Of a stretch of 64,000 nt of DNA, positions 54,474 through 64,000 are shown piece by piece (position 1 is the stretch's first letter; each line of letters starts with the position of its first letter). This stretch comes from Eleusine coracana subsp. coracana (lineage: Eukaryota; Streptophyta; Magnoliopsida; Poales; Poaceae), in assembly GCA_032690845.1 (NCBI GenBank), contig CM064427.1:20495164-20559163 (forward strand), read 5' to 3'. Both the position numbers and the translations under genes were made by a program. Below the pieces are notes generated by a model that saw nothing but the letters and a program-made list of their open reading frames with translations, was not told the origin of the DNA and did not search any database.

Positions 54474-55686
54474 CGCTACCGGAATTCTGGTCCTTGCCGA
54501 GTGTCAGAAACACTCGATAAAGGCCTAAATACACTCGATAAAGTCTTTATCGAGTGTGACACTCAATAAAGAGCACTCGGCACAAATTTACTCGGCAAGT
54601 GCTCTTTTTGTCGAATGTTTTCCGTCGCGAACTCAGCAGAGGCTTTGTCAAGTGTCAAAAAACACTCAGCAAAGCCTTGCACTCGGTAAAATCTAAATCA
54701 CAAAAAAAGTCTAATAAAATAGAAAAAAAGAAATTTGAGCGCCTAGCCCTTTGCGCGTATAGTCCCCTACCACTGTAGCTCACATTCATTTGTGACTATA
54801 TCCTGTTTTTACTCATTTTATATTTTACCTCTTTACCAAGTGTATTTTATCGGACACTCAGCAATTGCCGAGTATAAAATATAATACACTCGGCAAAGGC
54901 AATTTTTGCCGAGTGACAGAAAAGAAACACTCAACAAAGAACTTGTTTTGATTCATATTTAGGAATCCAAATATGTATATATTTCTCATTCTTGGTTCAA
55001 ATGAACTAATTCTTTTTTGTACAATCTTAGAAAAATACAATCTATCACTTTGTTCCATTTTTATGATTATAAATTATTGTTAATTTAAATTTATAGAGTC
55101 ATGTCATTTTTTACATTTTCTTAATTAATTTTATTCTAATAACCTTAATGATTTTTACGATGCAAATTGATGTGTATGCAGAAATCATACACACATGTGA
55201 GTACAAACTTTTATTAAAATTTAAAAAGAGCATATTCTTGTTTAGGTTCATTACACATAGACTATATCTATATGTTTTCATCACATAGTAGCCATATAGT
55301 CTCATTTCAAAATATATTTTTTATAAAATCATAAAAAAGGAAACAAAAATATAAAATGGGTTGAAATTATCATTAAGCATTGACATGCAAGTTTGAGTTT
55401 AAAAATTTAACATATTATTTAACATAAAAATGGTTAAAATACTTGAAAAATGTCTTTACTGAGTACCTAACAAATACACTCGGCAAAGATCTCTTTTACC
55501 AAGTGTTACAAAAAACACTCGGCAAAGACCTCCCTTTACCGAGTACCAGTCAAAAATACACTCGGCAAAGTATTTGTCAAGTATATTTTTTTTTTACACT
55601 CGGCAAAGAGCCGGTTTGCCGAGTGCCCGATAGAATACACTCGGCAAATCGCCGAGCACTCGGCAAATGGCCGGTTTCCGATAGTG
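54474..55686. mobile_element. Non-autonomous CACTA element, 1213 bp, with GCG target duplication
   Basis: The left end reads CGCTACCGGAAT (a CACTA start with one change) and the right end reads TTTCCGATAGTG, the inverse of CACTATCGGAAA. Both ends are flanked by GCG (54471-54473 and 55687-55689), matching the 3-bp duplication made by CACTA transposases. Within 300 bp of each end are many TTTGCCGAGTG / CACTCGGCAAAG words in both orientations. The middle is AT-rich without a transposase, so it depends on an autonomous partner. Confidence 0.82.
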
Positions 55687-56087
55687 GCGGTTGATATTGT
55701 GAATCTCCAACAAGTTCAAAGTTTGCTGACTGTAAAATATGTTTTTTTGTTAATATGAGATGAATTTTGAATCGAGTGCGATTTATTCTGTGCTGCCGTT
55801 GCCAACTCTGGAATATTTCACTTTCGCGAAAAATAATTTGGAATATTTGAGATTATGGACACTCCTTTATGCCGACGAGTCGGAGGAGCCTCGGAGGTGC
55901 ATCCGGTCCTGATTCAGGGTCAGAGTGTCTTCGAGACGGAGAAGAGATCCGGCTGCACCTACGGTTGCGGGGCCGTATATTGGGAGTTTCCCCTGCCCCC
56001 TCGTTGTCCAATTAACGCTAGAGCCACCACAAACTCGCGATCCAGCCTTGGTTTGGTAGGGTCCGAGAGGGAGCGATCATATAGGAG
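55687..56087. other. Flank and probable 5' region of the small gene at 56088
   Basis: No element is recognised. Sequence becomes GC-richer toward 56088, as in a grass gene 5' region. No TATA box could be placed with confidence. Confidence 0.35.
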
Positions 56088-56386
56088 ATGGAGGCGGCGA
56101 GCTCAAGGAAGACGAAGCTGGTGCGGGTGAATCAAAGGTACATTGACTGGATCATCGAGGAGCGAGCCAAGTATCCTCTTCTGGCAAGGCCCTTCCAAGT
56201 TTGAGCAACGAGGGCATCTTGAAGGACTACCCCGCCCCGTTCAGTGCGTGGAGACAGGCCGCCGCTATCATCAAGCGCACGCAGGTCGAGGAGGATGAGA
56301 TCCTTCGCCAATACTACGCGGATGGGTACGCCATGGAGGAGGTCGAGATCGAGGACGACGATGATGCGGCAGAAGAGGAAAACTAG
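56088..56386 (+). pseudogene. Small grass protein gene with a frameshift
   Basis: From the ATG at 56088 the frame encodes METASS-like text (MEAASSRKTKLVRVNQRYID then WIIEERAKYPLLARPFQV) and hits TGA at about 56202. The +1 frame then continues SNEGILKDYPAPFSAWRQAA, RTQVEEDEILRQYYADGYAM and an acidic tail to TAG at 56384-56386. The two halves fit one protein of about 95-100 residues, N-terminally basic and C-terminally acidic. From memory, small uncharacterised grass proteins share the RKTKLVRV..RYIDW and QYY..GYA..E pattern. No function can be assigned. One frameshift disables it unless it is a sequencing error. Confidence 0.6.
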
Positions 56387-57829
56387 AGCCGGTTCAGGCG
56401 TGCAGCAGAAGGAGCGAGGGGTAGACTCTCTCTCCTCTCTATATATATGCGTTGTGTGATGGCCGTCCTAATAATGCTAGCGTTATGCTACTTGTTTTAC
56501 TTTATCACTAACAAAATATCCGTGTGTTGTTATGGTATAACTTATGATATTATTGTTCATACAAAAAAGAAAATTGATACAATAGTTTTAATGTGGTTCA
56601 CCAAACAGATCCAATACATAGAATTCTGACAAAAATTGTTATTACTTATATAATTGTGATGTCACTTTGATTCAAATCCTTGCACTTGTTGCATACAATA
56701 TGATGTATATTTTATTACCACGTAGCCTTCCCGTGGTGTTTTGTTAACCATGAAAAATGCACCACTATTGATAATACTACAATAGGAAAGAACCAAATTT
56801 GTTTCACTGTTTCATTATCATAAACAAGGCACCTGCCTGCTCAAAGTGTTGTCTGCTCACACCGATGACCACCTCTGGTATAATAGTCAGGTCAATTATG
56901 CCACTATCCAGAACCACCTCATTGGTGTTTGTATAAAAGCAGTAATCACCACAAATTGTTTAAGATTTGAAGTCGGACATGATTTTTTGTAACAGTATGT
57001 AAATAATACGTAAATATGTCAGTAGTTTACGGGTTTTTTTAACCTTAGTTCATGTTATAGCACCAAGTACCATAATAAGGACATATACCAGCAGGAAGCT
57101 GGTTTTTTTTGTCAAGGGGCTCCAAGACAGTATGTCAGTATCACTGCTCCTATTGATTCCATCTTTATCTAAAACTGAACTGTAAGAAGCACAATTAAAA
57201 AAAAAACTGTAAGAAGCAACTCGAGACATAAAAGTTTATAACAAAGACATAATAGTGATATGTATCGGCTGGTTGTGAACCATTGAATACGATTTCTTTA
57301 ATTAATAATGATCACGACCCTTCTTCTTATTTTTTTCATGCCTTTGTTTATGAGTCATTTCTATTATTCCCTCTTCCACCGTACCGCCCCGATCCCTTTG
57401 CCTTTTTTTGTTCTTTAGACTTTAGAGTCGACTCCTTCTGAATGCTCATTGGATGCCTTCTGATTGGAATTGAGGCTTTTATGTTTGTTATGTCTGCAAA
57501 CACCCTTCCTGTTACTGAGTACTGAGCGGGTCTTCTTCTTTTATCCCATCTACACCTGTTTACAATGGTTCTTTCAGATCACAGAAGCATCTTTTTCCCT
57601 TGCAACATGAATACATTTGACATCTTAAAGCATTCATAAAAGGAAATCCGGAGATGACCAACTTCATATCAATCGGATGACGGTCATGATAACTAAATCA
57701 GTACTTGTGTATATGACAACAGTGATTGTGGAACTGACAAAAAAAAAGCACACAGGACAGATTAAAGGCAACAGCCTCAGAACGCAAATCTGGACAACGT
57801 CCATGCAAATTAAAGCATGAGACAGGATC
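56387..57829. other. AT-rich intergenic stretch
   Basis: No coding region, repeat or element end that I can support. Open frames here are short and compositionally random. Confidence 0.5.
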
Positions 57830-58622
57830 ACGGGCGTCTGAAACAAACAGTGGCCCATCAGCACGTGGCAAGCAGTCTCGATGCCCAGCGGCTCGTGGAG
57901 TGAACACCGCCGTGGCCCTAAGGTTCTGGAGCGTCTTCTTGATGCTGGCGGAGAAGGCGATCTTGAACTTGGATACCTGGAACTCGCCCACCTTGACTCG
58001 CCTCTGTGCCATGTGGTCGTTGGCCTGGACGTCGTCCTGTCCTCGCGGCTCCACAGGTCATCGTGTGCGTCCAGCAGGAACACGCATATGGATTATCATG
58101 GCGGGGAACGGCCATGGAGGAGTATCGTTCCCAGGTGTCTCGTACGGCATCTTGAACCCGTCGTGGGTGGCGATGGACTGGCTCTCACAGCTGCTCATGA
58201 ATTGGGGCGTTGACGGCGCTGCTGTCCAGACGGTGGAACATGCGTTTCCGTGGTGGCGGACTCATGGAACAATGTCTGCCACCTGCCATAATTTGATGTA
58301 GGCCGCGTTGATGATCAAGAGCCGATGAGACTGTTCATCACGTCGACGACCCAGGTGTTGATCTGCTCGATTGCTTCTTCTGGCTGCACAAAACAAGGCC
58401 CATGGCGTAATATTAGATCAAAATCGATCCGACTTCAGACACGGAGTGAAAATCTTTGATAGGAAACCGGTGTGCCGCACGACGGCGCTGCAGGACGCGA
58501 CAGCGACGGCGGTGCGGCAGGCGGGTTTCATTGTCCGCGTGGCTTCGTTCCACAGGGTGCTCATGTACGCGATGCGTGGGCCATTGGAAACGCTCGCTCA
58601 CGGATTGGGGAGAAGCAGTCTT
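57830..58622 (-). pseudogene. Serpin relic with remnant of the intron, 3' loop region lost
   Basis: Minus strand from about 58605: NGPRIAYMSTLWNEATRTMK, then a degraded equivalent of ASYRAEVRAVDFLSK (ASCSAVVRHTGFLSK). A 70-bp insert (about 58466-58397) ends TTTTGTGCAG, then come EEAIEQINTWVVDVMNSLIG, SSCESQSIATHDGFKMPYET, a piece of the FLLDAHDDLWS block and KVGEFQVSKFKIAFSASIKK with TAVFTPRAAG. Frame changes are frequent. Neither the N-terminal third nor the reactive loop is present. The insert sits where plant serpin genes commonly carry their intron; its donor is AAG|AT rather than AAG|GT. Confidence 0.82.
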
Positions 58623-59244
58623 TCTCGATAAGGTGGAATTGATGCAAAGCCAACACTAAAATACGGAGCAGACGGACTCATCTAAATTAATAAGGTGTAT
58701 ATAGATAATACAAAGTGTTCATACGTTGTTATGAACGTAACTTATAAAACGTATAGTTTTTACCTATATAAAAATATTATTATCATTTAAATGCAGTATA
58801 AGAAAAATATTTTTAACATGTCTTGTGTATAAGCATGATATAGCATAAAAAACGAAGCGGTTTGGAATAAACTAAAGTACTTATTATGAGAACAAATTTT
58901 TTTAAATGTTAACTAACTCAAATAAACTCATCAGATAATGATACATCGGATTTTACCATTGCAATTGAATCTGGATGCAAAGTGGATGATGTCTGTTGAT
59001 GTGTTTCTTTTTACACAAAGATGACGCCAACTCTATGTTGATATTTTTTAACGTCGTCACTAAGTTTTCTTAGCAATAAAGTCAGAAATATTTATTGGTA
59101 ATCTTTAACGAATGCAGAGAGTTCGCAAGTGCACGGAGAATACCATTGTACCATTTCAACTAAAAATATTCAAGGTATCATATTTATTTTATCCTAAAAA
59201 AAAACATATGATTGATCAGAGTAATTACCATATTCTAGATGTTT
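58623..59244. other. AT-rich spacer
   Basis: No supported coding or repeat feature. At its right end sequence passes into the inverted Tekay-like LTR fragment. Confidence 0.4.
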
Positions 59245-61600
59245 GCACATTGGCTCCATGGTGCGTACATCTTCAATTTCGCGCTCCTACGTCACCTTCC
59301 ATCACCTGCCATCAACTCGGCCAGCTGAGACTCTTTTGCTTGCAGCCCCTTCACCGGAATGCCCCCCGTCGTCCGTCGCCGCGGTCCGTCCTGCGCTTCA
59401 GTCGCCTCGGTGAGCCTCCCGCAACCCTCCTCACGCCGCACCTCCGCCAGGGAGTCGTGGAGTCCTCTGCTGATTCCAGATGTTGCGCAAGGATCGCCCC
59501 GCCCGCCCTCGTCGCGTCACCGCAGCGTGCCCAGCGCGCACGCGCGCGCAGCCGCGATGGCGCTGGCTTGGCCAGCGCTCGGCTGGACCAAGCAGGCCAC
59601 CCGCCTGGGCCACAGTTTAGGCCCAGGGAGGCCCCCGCGCAATGCCTCACCTGCTGGGCCGAGGGGAAAAGCAGCCCAAGGCCAGGTAAACAAAAAGTTT
59701 CGTTTTAAAGAAAATATAGCCAAGAAAATAATTGAAACTTCAAAATTCGACACAGAAATAAGTACTTGGTAGAAAAATGCATAAAAATATTTTTTGGACT
59801 CCCCTCTAAATCTAGTATTTTAAACAATTATGAAAATATCCTGAAAACTAATATTTATTTACACATGCAATTAATGGTTAAAAATGGAAGTAAATTCATA
59901 ACTAAATTTTGGTGCATGATTAAATCCTGAAATTTGTCATGCATGTTTATTTCCTCATTATAATTTATATCACCAAATGGAATGTTTAAATTTTAGATAT
60001 TTTGTCTGCAATGAATATTCTAGTGATTTCACCATTTTAATTAATAGAAAATAATGGTGCATGATCTTGCCTTGAAGTTTGGTACAAAAATCTTGCTTAC
60101 TGTTCCACACAACATATACTTTTCTCACTGGCTTTCATCTTCCAGAACCATGTGTAATCATAATAAATCTAATTCATTCCTAGTAAATGGCACACTTGTG
60201 AATATAATTATCTAAAACACATAGGTTTGTATAGCCCTTACATGCACACTTTTCTCCCTGCTATTTTAGGCTTTATGTAAATAAAATTACTTCTTATCAT
60301 CATGTATACGCATCTAGTTGGTTTAAAACAGACTCATCAATTGCACCGTTATCACTAGGAAGCTCATTCGCATTATGCAAAACCAAATAAAAGAAATGTA
60401 AGAAATCACCAACATTCCCTACAGCACCCCTCCGTTTTGTACATGCATCATGTCATAGTATGCATTTGTTCAAGAACTACCATGAACCATCTCCTATCCT
60501 TATTTGCATTGCATTCCATCTATAGGACTCAACAACGAGAACATGAAGGTGGAGATAGTTTCGGAGGAGTCCGGAGCTGAGACTAATCCTCCTGAGAGTG
60601 CTAACATTGAGCTGAACCAAGGCAAGCTAAGGTGCACTCCTATGTTTTCAATGTTTTATTTTATATCACCTGTATGCATGTCATGTATTGTGCATTACGT
60701 GTAGGAATTTGATTGAAGCCTAGTCGCATATAGGCAGAACAAAATCCTATGGGTATGAGTTCAGTTTGTGCAAGCCTCGTTAGAAATGCTAAGCTTAATT
60801 GTGAGTCTCGATAGCAAGCATTGAGTAGTCCGGGGATTACTCGGTATATGGTAGTTGATCACTATTACCTCTCTAGAGCTTATGATGAGAAAGAAATTAA
60901 AATAAGACTGAACGGGGAAGTGCATGTGTAGGTTGAGGCGACAAGGTCGACCCTTGTTTGTCATAGCCCCATTTGCGTCGATTAAGAACCAATTCGAGTG
61001 TGGCCCCTTTGAGCAAGTTTGAACAGTACCAAGTACAAGCTAGTGATATGGGCACTAGTAAACCAATGTAGCTTGATTTCCGCAGTGGTTGGATGATAGC
61101 CCACTCTTCTTTTGGTGATGAAGATGGTTATGGTGGAATGTGGGTATGTGTTAGAAGAGAGAGCGCATGGGCTACCCATGGATGGCTTCGGCGGGAGCAC
61201 CGCTTAGGATGACGTGTACTCAGAAAAATTGGGACCTGGACTGACCCTGTTGTATCTCACAAAAGGTTGTCATACGTGACTCCTCGGAGTGTACGTGCGC
61301 CGTGTATTTGGGTTTCTCCTGTAGGATGTAAATCGATTCAAGTCGCCATCCCTCACAGTCATTAAGTACCACTTGTGATCGCCGCCACATCGAATGAAGA
61401 AGTGATATAACGATGATGATTATGCTCGTTGTATTTCTATAAATTGTATTGCAATCACATTTGTTATAGTATAGTTACACAATATTTATTTTATACAAAA
61501 ACTCTATTAACTTGACTAAAATCTGAAAATAAGGATCAAATGTTAGTTTTGTTTTTGCAATTATTCTAACAACCTTTGATCAGTCTCCTGCATACTTGTT
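59245..61600 (+). repeat. Inverted fragment of the Tekay/Del-like LTR
   Basis: Plus-strand sequence here matches the minus-strand LTR at 5811-9907. The GC-rich block (59340-59650, sharing GGTGAGCCTCCC) is followed by ATTTTTTGGACTCC, then a coding-like piece (60544-60632), then GCAATTATTCTAACAA at 61557. Both LTR ends are missing. The right part stops near 61600 where another LTR begins. Open frames in the GC-rich part are artefacts. Confidence 0.75.
60544..60632 (+). other. Short conserved coding-like piece inside the LTR
   Basis: The plus strand encodes MKVEIVSEESGAETNPPESA then NIELNQGK. The same piece on the minus strand at about 7230-7150 reads EAEIVPEEPGAEINLPESAN with a later stop. Differences are mostly in codon-compatible positions and gaps are absent. 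I take it as a relic of a short reading frame or mini-exon carried by this LTR family; its role is unknown. Confidence 0.5.
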
Positions 61601-61606
61601 GAGGGC

Positions 61607-63159
61607 TGTTAAGTACCATTTTCATCCATCAACTATGCTCAAATAAAGGAGAACTTGGTATTTCATACACGCATATTTGTTTACAATAATGTAGTTCCAC
61701 TTGTACTTGGAAATTATTTGCATGCAGGAGGAAATATGAAGGAAACACACCTAAAAGGCAAAGAAACACACTTTCGACCAACTGGACATCCCATGGATTG
61801 AAGGGCCTATTTTCAGTACCACACCGAAGAAACACACAAAACTACCCTGACATCTGGGATAAGGACCCACCTGGCAGCCACCCTAAGGAAGTACAACCCA
61901 GGAGGGCCCAGCCACAAGTCGGCTGACCCTCCCTAGGTCGCCCGACCCAGGCATGCGGCCTTTCCTCCTGGGCTTGCACATGGAGGCTCCTGGTTGATCC
62001 CTGAAGGCGGTGGGTAGGGATATTCTTGGCGGTTACTCCCCTTTGCCGACCTATAGAGGCTATAAATAGGAGGGTGTGGCTTTGCACTCACACACACACC
62101 ATAAGAAGAATTCCTTCTCTTGCTACTTAGTTGTTCTCAAGTCTTAGTGGAGTTAGGCTGAGTCTAGAGCTCTCTAGTTCTTCAAGTCTTCTCTTGGAGA
62201 AATTGGTATGGCTCTTGTATCATTTTCCTTTTGTAAGACTTTGTTCTATTTAATAAATGTCATCTTTTCATATAGTTGTGTTTGGATCATGAGTTTCTTG
62301 TTTGATATTGTGATCCATATATGTGATAGTATAGCCCACTTGTGTCATAGTAGTTTATATTTATTATACTACTATTGTCATGCTTGTTATATATCGTCAC
62401 TATAGTCTAATTTATATGACATAGTCTTTATGCTTAGGATTCATTGTTATGACATGACATGGGTTTGGTGATCATATTTATATGATAGCTCTGCTTTGTT
62501 AATATAACCATGGAGGAGCAGAGTGCTCTTTGATTATGCAAGTATGGTACTTGGATAATTGATTTGCATCAATTATTCGTTAGTCTGCCGGTTAGCTGAG
62601 GTAGGCGGCAGGTGGTGACAGCCTTGTCTGTCCTTTGAACTCCTCCACGCTAGGCTAGTGCATAGGCTCTTGGCAGAAGTCGCCTGTGGATGCAGGGGTA
62701 GGTCCGTGCCTGAAGTGTTATGTTAATAACTGTTGAACCTAAGTATAAGCGTGTATGTGTATAGAACTTAGGCTACACAACTATATATGAAAGTACTATA
62801 GGAGTAGCTCAGCTTAGTTCTTTCTCCACTTGGCTTTATTTATTTATTTATTTATTTATATTTGAGATAGAACCTTCTGTGTGCCACACTACCTCATCAT
62901 TATCCACTGCTTGCTTTCCTTGGTTAGATGATCCTGATCAATTCGTGTAAATATGTGCATAAGTAAGCCTTCTTATTCATTGCCATCCTTTGGGATAAAC
63001 AAATACGATACACTGAATACTTCCGGGTGAATTGCTACAACGATATTTTCCGTGCGCTTGCGGATTTTACCTAATTGACTCTAGGACATATTAATGAAGC
63101 ATATATGGCACCTTGCCAGTGATGATTTATTAGTATGGCTTAGCAAAAGTCAGTAAGCA
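61607..63159 (+). repeat. LTR of a Tat/Athila-group Ty3/gypsy element
   Basis: Starts TGTTAAGTACC, where the Tekay-like LTR similarity ends, and ends about TAAGCA at 63159, four bases before a tRNA-Asp-type primer site. Length is about 1.55 kb. It has a TATA box at 62061-62068 and a (TTTA)n run at 62841-62862. The second LTR is outside the window, so the ends are inferred from context and TG/CA rules. Confidence 0.65.
62061..62068 (+). promoter_or_regulatory. TATA box in the right-edge LTR
   Basis: TATAAATA in GGCTATAAATAGGAGGG, a strong plant-type TATA context. A CA-rich stretch that could hold the start site follows about 30 bases later. Confidence 0.65.
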
Positions 63160-63163
63160 TTTC

Positions 63164-63181
63164 TGGCGCCATTGCCCGGGA
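63164..63181 (+). other. Primer-binding site (tRNA-Asp type)
   Basis: TGGCGCCATTGCCCGGGA, close to the TGGCGCCGTTGCCGGGGA site of Tat and Athila elements. Confidence 0.75.
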
Positions 63182-63297
63182 AGGCGTATGATTAAGAAAT
63201 TACTAATGTACATATTTATGTTACAATTGTAAGGCCATCTCCTAAGAAGGTTAACCTTGCTTTGTTTTCTACATTTTGTATGAAAATAGGGTAGTGT

Positions 63298-64000
63298 ATG
63301 ACTGGTTTCGACTTGCCGACAAGCTTCATCAGAGATCCAGAATCACTCTTGAGAAGGGCACGAGCTAGGCTCACCCCTTCTCAAAAGCAACCTCGGTCAA
63401 GCGAACCCGTCACATCCGCACCACCAAGCTTTGAGCCAATGGCCCAAAAGACCCTCCGCGAGTTCACCGCTCCCTCTGCTGCCAATGTTCGTGTTGGTCC
63501 AACTGGCAACATGGGAGATGCGAACTTTGAGATCAAGACGGGTCTCATCACCATGGTGCAGGCTAGCCCATTCTTTGGGAAGGCCAATGAGGATGCAAGT
63601 GCTCATCTGCAATAATTCCTGGAGATTTGCAACACTTTCAAGATGAAGGACGTCACCCCTGACGCTGTGTCGTCTTTGATTGTTCCCGTTCTCTCTCCTC
63701 GGGGGATCGAGACAATGGTTCTATGCGAACCTTGATGCTGTAAACACTTGGGAAAAATGTTTTGTCGCGTTCCTCGTGAAGTTTTTCCCATTGGGAAAAA
63801 CCAATGCCCTCCATGGAAAGATTTCGAGCTTCCAGCAGGAGTCGAAGGAGTCGATTCCTGAGGCGTGGGAGAGGCTCCAAGAGCACATCTTAGCATGCCC
63901 ACACCACGGGATGGATGACTGGCTTATCATCCAGAACTTCTACAACGGGCTCACTCTATCGGCCCGTGATCACCTCGACGCTGCTGCTGCTGGAGCATTC
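63298..64000 (+). pseudogene. Ty3/gypsy gag (Tat/Athila group), broken, runs off the window
   Basis: From ATG 63298 the frame encodes RDPESLLRRARARLTPSQKQ, then ANFEIKTGLITMVQASPFFG and ANEDASAHLQ, then TAA at 63613-63615 where family members have Gln. The same frame goes on FLEICNTFKMKDVTPDAVSS. After a shift near 63668 a second frame carries the Retrotrans_gag core: LFPFSLLG, RQWFYANLDAVNTWEKC, SFQQESKESIPEAWERLQEH, and PHHGMDDWLIIQNFYNGLTL to the edge. It builds the particle shell in a working element. This one is disabled by at least one nonsense and one frame change. Confidence 0.88.

Noticed and set aside
53225..55686. One 2.46 kb CACTA element joining the ends at 53225 and 55686
   Set aside because: Flanking triplets differ (GTT and GCG), while 54474-55686 has matching GCG on both sides and its own left end.

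Overview
This window looks like a repeat-dense stretch of a grass (Poaceae) nuclear genome, probably a panicoid. The evidence is the mixture of TTTGCCGAGTG-type CACTA elements, long-LTR Ty3/gypsy elements, an Athila-type element with the RT motif FMDDF, SIRE-like Ty1/copia pieces, and relics of plant serpin genes. I see no intact host gene, no tRNA or rRNA gene and no CRISPR array. Most of the sequence is nested mobile DNA.

Layout. 1-3459 (minus) is a decayed CACTA (En/Spm) transposase. 3460-5380 is intergenic with a GC-rich block. 5506-5810 (minus) is the 3' end of a serpin gene, cut exactly at 5810/5811 by a 4.1 kb LTR (5811-9907, minus) of a Tekay/Del-like chromovirus. Its shrunken interior is 9908-12618 and its 5' LTR piece is 12619-14346. 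A Ty1/copia element starts in that LTR (5' LTR 14347-16094, plus) and its gag is interrupted by a minus-strand Athila-type element (16343-33177). That element is itself split by a well-preserved chromovirus (20780-28578, minus, TSD CAACT). The copia body resumes at 33178-39063 with a partial 3' LTR (39064-39656). A plus-strand 3' fragment of the same Athila family follows (39657-43207), then a composite segment with a (TC)n(TG)n microsatellite, then another copia LTR (43962 to about 45692).

The right part holds a nearly full-length but frameshifted serpin (45943-47193, minus), AT-rich intergenic DNA, and exon-like fragments (50888-52710, minus) just upstream of a Helitron 3' terminus (53062). 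Next come a CACTA end (53225-53590), a complete 1.2 kb non-autonomous CACTA element with a GCG target duplication (54474-55686), a small frameshifted grass gene (56088-56386) and a third serpin relic (57830-58622, minus). An inverted piece of the Tekay-like LTR (59245-61600) is followed by the LTR and broken gag of a Tat/Athila-group element running off the right edge (61607-64000).

Together this reads as a small serpin locus, with three relics all on the minus strand, exploded by successive transposon insertions. The most unusual signal is in the Athila family: a 10-bp palindrome GCCGATCGGC occurs repeatedly in pairs throughout LTR, untranslated and coding DNA. Spacing is 21 bp inside reading frames and 20 bp outside them. 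The copia LTRs carry a comparable paired palindrome (CGGCACTGCCG, 21-22 bp apart).
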